Shown here: positions 32,049 through 34,489 of the stretch, in pieces
Numbering within the stretch: position 1 is the first letter of the stretch
Layout: each line of letters begins with the position of its first letter
NCBI GenBank assembly: GCA_964488685.1
Contig: CAZAVY010000026.1
Location: 1 to 34,489 of the forward strand
Length of the DNA stretch: 34,489 nucleotides
Source: GCA-001735895 sp964488685
GTDB lineage: Bacteria; Pseudomonadota; Gammaproteobacteria; GCA-001735895
Direction: 5' to 3'
Translations under genes and position numbers: made by a program
The notes under the pieces: model-generated
The model's database searches: none
What the model was told of the DNA's origin: nothing
The model's input: the letters and a program-made list of their open reading frames with translations, nothing else

Positions 32049-33206
32049 ATGTCTATGACCCACGATGACCAATCCCGGGAATCGAAACGCACCTGGTTGT
32101 GCGCGGTCGTATTTCTGGATGTAGTCGGGTATACCAAGGGCTCTGTCGAGCAGCAGATCAAGATAAAAGATCACATGAATAGCGTGATCGAAAAATCAAT
32201 CGCGGGGATAGCCGAGATCGACCGAATTATCGTCGACAGCGGCGATGGTGCTGCCTTATGTTTTTTGGGCGACCCCGAGGATTCACTGTTTTGTGCGGTT
32301 AAGCTTCGTGATGGATTTGCTGCCTTGTCCGATCATGATTCAGTTCAGTACGAGGTTTGCATCGGCATAAATCTGGGACCGGTCAAAGTGGTCAAGGATG
32401 TCAATAACAGACGCAATGTTCTAGGTGACGGGATTAACGTTGCCCAGCGTATAATGTCTTTTGCTCCCAGTGATAAAATATATGTATCACGGTCTTTTTA
32501 TGAAGTTATTAGTTGTCTGTCTAAGGAATATGATGATCTGTTTCATTATCAGGGAAAGAAAAACGATAAGCATGAACGCGAACATACGGTTTATGAATTT
32601 AATGTCCCGCTAAAAACCACGGCGACCTTCGAAAGGAATACCCTTGATTTAATAGTTGATGATGCGGGGATCCCACCTCCCGGGGAAGCGCCCAAAAGTA
32701 CGAAAGCAGAAATCGCTACACCACAAATGCAGGCTGAAGCGATCGATAAAGCCTATGAATGGGAATCGGCAATACTTCAATCTGCAGAATCCGAATTGAC
32801 CCAGCATATTGGTCCATTGGCGAGAATTCTGGTTAAAAAAATAGCTAAAACTACCAACAATATACACAAGTTGTACGAACAACTGGGTGATATGATCGCT
32901 GATCCGCATCATCGCGCTGAATTTTTAAGACGTATACCGGCGGCGTCAACCATTGATGGCAGTAAAGGGCCAAAAACAATAAAACCTGATTCGAACCCGC
33001 CTGTGCAGGACACCGGTAGAGCCTGGGATGATCAGGAACTTAAAAGAATTGAGCAACATCTGGCCGAGCACCTTGGTCCGTTGTCCAGGATACTGGTAAA
33101 AGAGGCGGCGCATCAAGCATCTAGCATCGGCGAACTCTACAACCTGCTTGCGACGCATTTGAATGATGAGGAAGCCCGGTGGGCATTCATGAAAACCATG
33201 CACTAA
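32049..33206 (+). CDS. Soluble class III adenylate/guanylate cyclase with two C-terminal copies of the kinase-shared domain
   Basis: A 385-residue cytoplasmic protein. The cyclase homology domain, about 15-185, has metal-binding Asp24 (FLDVVGYT) and Asp66 (SGDGAAL). It also has GINLGPV at 107-112 and LGDGINVAQRI with Asn130 and Arg134, the transition-state pair. At the position of the purine-binding Lys (the K of K-x-x-G-D) there is Val62, so base specificity is uncertain. After a linker two related domains follow at about 244-296 (LTQHIGPLARILVKKIAK) and 333-385 (LAEHLGPLSRILVKEAAH), the same type as at the kinase C-terminus. It has no membrane segment; a HAMP sensor gene ends 10 bp upstream. 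Start ATG at 32049, with a second ATG at 32055; AGG lies upstream. Confidence 0.9.
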   Translation: MSMTHDDQSRESKRTWLCAVVFLDVVGYTKGSVEQQIKIKDHMNSVIEKSIAGIAEIDRIIVDSGDGAALCFLGDPEDSLFCAVKLRDGFAALSDHDSVQYEVCIGINLGPVKVVKDVNNRRNVLGDGINVAQRIMSFAPSDKIYVSRSFYEVISCLSKEYDDLFHYQGKKNDKHEREHTVYEFNVPLKTTATFERNTLDLIVDDAGIPPPGEAPKSTKAEIATPQMQAEAIDKAYEWESAILQSAESELTQHIGPLARILVKKIAKTTNNIHKLYEQLGDMIADPHHRAEFLRRIPAASTIDGSKGPKTIKPDSNPPVQDTGRAWDDQELKRIEQHLAEHLGPLSRILVKEAAHQASSIGELYNLLATHLNDEEARWAFMKTMH

Positions 33207-33309
33207 ATGGCAATTTTATGGTGCCAGTAAAAATAACTGGACCCAATGCCTGGAAAACCGAGGTGTTCGCGATCGCCAGAATCGGTGTTCATGATCAACA
33301 GAATACGCA

Positions 33310-34050
33310 GTGTGGCCAAATTATTGGTTAGGATACCAAAAGCTACCCAAGGGCTTGAATCCGGCAGAATATGAGGTAGTCAGATCTTATAAAGTCACCT
33401 TAGATAATTTACCCTCGTTTAATTCCGATGATCAGATTTACCTGGATATTGATGGCGATTACTTCTCAAATACGGGATACGATACCGTCCTTGATTTAAA
33501 CTTCAAATATGCCACATCGGAGTTAGCATCGGTCTTAAAAACGTTTTTTGATACACTGATCGATAGAAATATCTATCCCGTTGCAATTAGCCTGTGTCAG
33601 CCCCCTAAATACACTTCTGCTATTGACTGGCAGTTCATCAAATTGGTCTTTTCGGCTATTTCAAAAAATGTTGGAGTAGGTGATTTTCTAATAGCTTACG
33701 AGCACCTGAATTTATCGGGGCAATCCGCAAGGTCTGAAAACGTACGCAGAAATCTGACACTTTATCGGCTAATTTTTGATTTAGGCAATATAGATAACAC
33801 ATCAAATCTTCCGGATGGCCAGATTACCTTAGAATCAGAAAACGAAGAGTTGAATAGGGTTATCGAATTGATCAAAAACCATCACCGGATAAACGATATA
33901 CAAATTGGTAACATCTTGATGGGATTGGATAAAGCTGACGGTCTAAGAGACGGGGTCATTGAAATTGCATATCTCGAGACCTATGTCGGCATTTCGAGCG
34001 AACAATTTGAAATTCTTGATAAAATGTTACCGACCTGGAATGAAGAATAA
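33310..34050 (+). CDS. UPF0489-like protein, possibly 5' frameshifted
   Basis: A 246-residue soluble protein from GTG 33310, with no ribosome-binding site. The stretch I-Y-L-D-I-D-G-D-Y-F-S resembles the DIDxDYF motif of the UPF0489 (arginase/deacetylase-like) group; the rest is helix-rich and not familiar. Upstream, a different frame from ATG 33218 encodes 37 residues (including WKTEVFAIARIGVHDQQNT) and stops at TAG. The two frames meet at about 33309, and joining them by one base reads smoothly into VWPNYWLGYQ, so the gene may be longer with a one-base deletion. It follows the cyclase by 103 bp on the same strand, but whether it belongs to that cluster is unclear. Family call is tentative. 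Confidence 0.5.
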   Translation: MWPNYWLGYQKLPKGLNPAEYEVVRSYKVTLDNLPSFNSDDQIYLDIDGDYFSNTGYDTVLDLNFKYATSELASVLKTFFDTLIDRNIYPVAISLCQPPKYTSAIDWQFIKLVFSAISKNVGVGDFLIAYEHLNLSGQSARSENVRRNLTLYRLIFDLGNIDNTSNLPDGQITLESENEELNRVIELIKNHHRINDIQIGNILMGLDKADGLRDGVIEIAYLETYVGISSEQFEILDKMLPTWNEE

Positions 34051-34267
34051 TCTCAGATAATTCGAAATAGCCAATGCAAGGCAATCAACAGGTATTCTTC
34101 GGTAAAGCCGGGGGCATTGGTTTTGGGCCGACCAAAGCGGTAGTTACGGAGCCTGTCGGCTCCCGGTTCCCCGGGCAGGGTCGATTATATCAACTTCATT
34201 TGAACAGTTCGTGAACCGCAATTATAGGGACTAAAATTGTGTTAAAATTGTGTAAACCGGAAAATAA
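34051..34267. other. Gap between UPF0489-like gene and tRNA pair
   Basis: No gene seen. It contains CCAATGC/GCATTGG (34071-34077 and 34114-34120, followed by TTTT) and GGAGCC/GGCTCC (34148-34163), then a GC-rich CCCGG/CCGGG stretch. The first could end the transcript of the upstream gene, though its loop of 36 bases is long. Confidence 0.4.
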
Positions 34268-34293
34268 AAGGACTTGCACTGGTGCAGGTCCTT
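34259..34293 (-). terminator. Intrinsic terminator of the tRNA-Ala/Glu transcript
   Basis: On the minus strand AAGGACCTGCAC and GTGCAAGTCCTT pair with one C-A mismatch around CA and are followed by TTTTATTTT. It lies 19 bp past the tRNA-Glu 3' end. Stem and U-rich tail make this the clearest terminator in the window. Confidence 0.75.
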
Positions 34294-34312
34294 GATCATT
34301 TTCGAGTTTGGA

Positions 34313-34389
34313 TGGCGTCCCCAAGGGGATTCGAACCCCTGTTACCGCCGTGAAAGGGCGGTGTCCTAGGCCGACTAGACGATGGGGAC
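34313..34389 (-). tRNA. tRNA-Glu (anticodon TTC)
   Basis: A 77-base tRNA with encoded CCA. Acceptor GTCCCCA/TGGGGAC, anticodon stem CCGCC/GGCGG around CTTTCAC, T arm AGGGG-TTCGAAT-CCCCT. It is transcribed after the tRNA-Ala with 27 bp between them, then a terminator. Confidence 0.95.
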
Positions 34390-34416
34390 ACTGGTGGGAA
34401 ATAACCAGTAAAAAAC

Positions 34417-34489
34417 TGGTGGAGCCAGGCGGGTTCGAACCGCCGACCTCAACACTGCCAGTGTTGCGCTCTCCCAACTGAGCTATGGC
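34417..34489 (-). tRNA. tRNA-Ala (anticodon GGC), 5' end cut by the window
   Basis: Seventy-three bases are present including CCA; the first three of the acceptor are outside the window. Anticodon stem CAACA/TGTTG encloses CTGGCAG, and the T arm is GGCGG-TTCGAAC-CCGCC. GGC reads GCC and GCU codons. Confidence 0.93.

Noticed and set aside
34071..34120. CCAATGC/GCATTGG followed by TTTT as a terminator
   Set aside because: The loop of 36 bases is too long for a convincing intrinsic terminator; it is mentioned only within the gap entry.
1..34489. CRISPR array, insertion sequence or prophage
   Set aside because: No regularly spaced repeats, transposase, integrase or phage structural gene was seen on either strand.

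Overview
The window looks like a piece of a gammaproteobacterial chromosome, probably from an environmental lineage. The pointers are a soluble transhydrogenase (SthA type), ZapE, AmpG, a DamX-like SPOR protein, an MshQ-like DUF6701 protein, and a DUF47-PiT phosphate pair. No plasmid, phage or transposase gene is recognised. The window cuts genes at both ends: a PiT permease on the left and a tRNA-Ala on the right. The assignment rests on gene content alone; no search was run.

Left part (1-16.8 kb), mostly housekeeping. A PiT phosphate permease (frame broken close to the edge) follows its DUF47 partner. Next come a CvfB-like S1 protein, a lone HPt phosphotransfer protein, a membrane zinc peptidase, a decayed dihydrodipicolinate-synthase-like fragment, a small unknown protein and ZapE. 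Convergent to zapE is a secreted EEP-family hydrolase that is probably translationally coupled to an inositol-monophosphatase-like gene. An AAA ATPase-SPOR fusion, sthA and a rhodanese follow. A 1569-residue exported protein with two LamG-like domains and an MshQ-type C-terminus fills 11.5-16.2 kb, followed by a SixA-like phosphatase.

Middle (16.8-24.4 kb), all on the minus strand. ppk2-ppk1 encode two unrelated polyphosphate kinases. Upstream of them is a tight trio of VanZ-like membrane protein, sulfatase-fold hydrolase with a Thr at the nucleophile position, and AmpG muropeptide permease, which suggests an envelope module. With PiT/DUF47, SixA and a secreted acid-phosphatase-like enzyme further right, phosphate handling recurs across the window.

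Right part (24.4-34.5 kb). A DUF4380 exported protein diverges from the VanZ operon across a 307-bp gap holding a large nested inverted repeat and an operator-like palindrome. Then come a secreted TRAP/purple-acid-phosphatase-like protein with FN3, GEVED, PKD and GEVED modules, and an isolated tRNA-Gly(TCC). The most interesting stretch is a four-gene signalling cassette at 29.2-33.2 kb: Ser/Thr kinase, small periplasmic protein, membrane heme-c (DUF3365/Tll0287-like)-HAMP sensor, and soluble class III nucleotide cyclase. The kinase and the cyclase each end in two copies of the same roughly 53-residue domain, four copies in all, which implies a shared partner or mutual interaction. A possible UPF0489-like gene with a suspected frameshift and a tRNA-Glu/tRNA-Ala pair with a terminator close the window.
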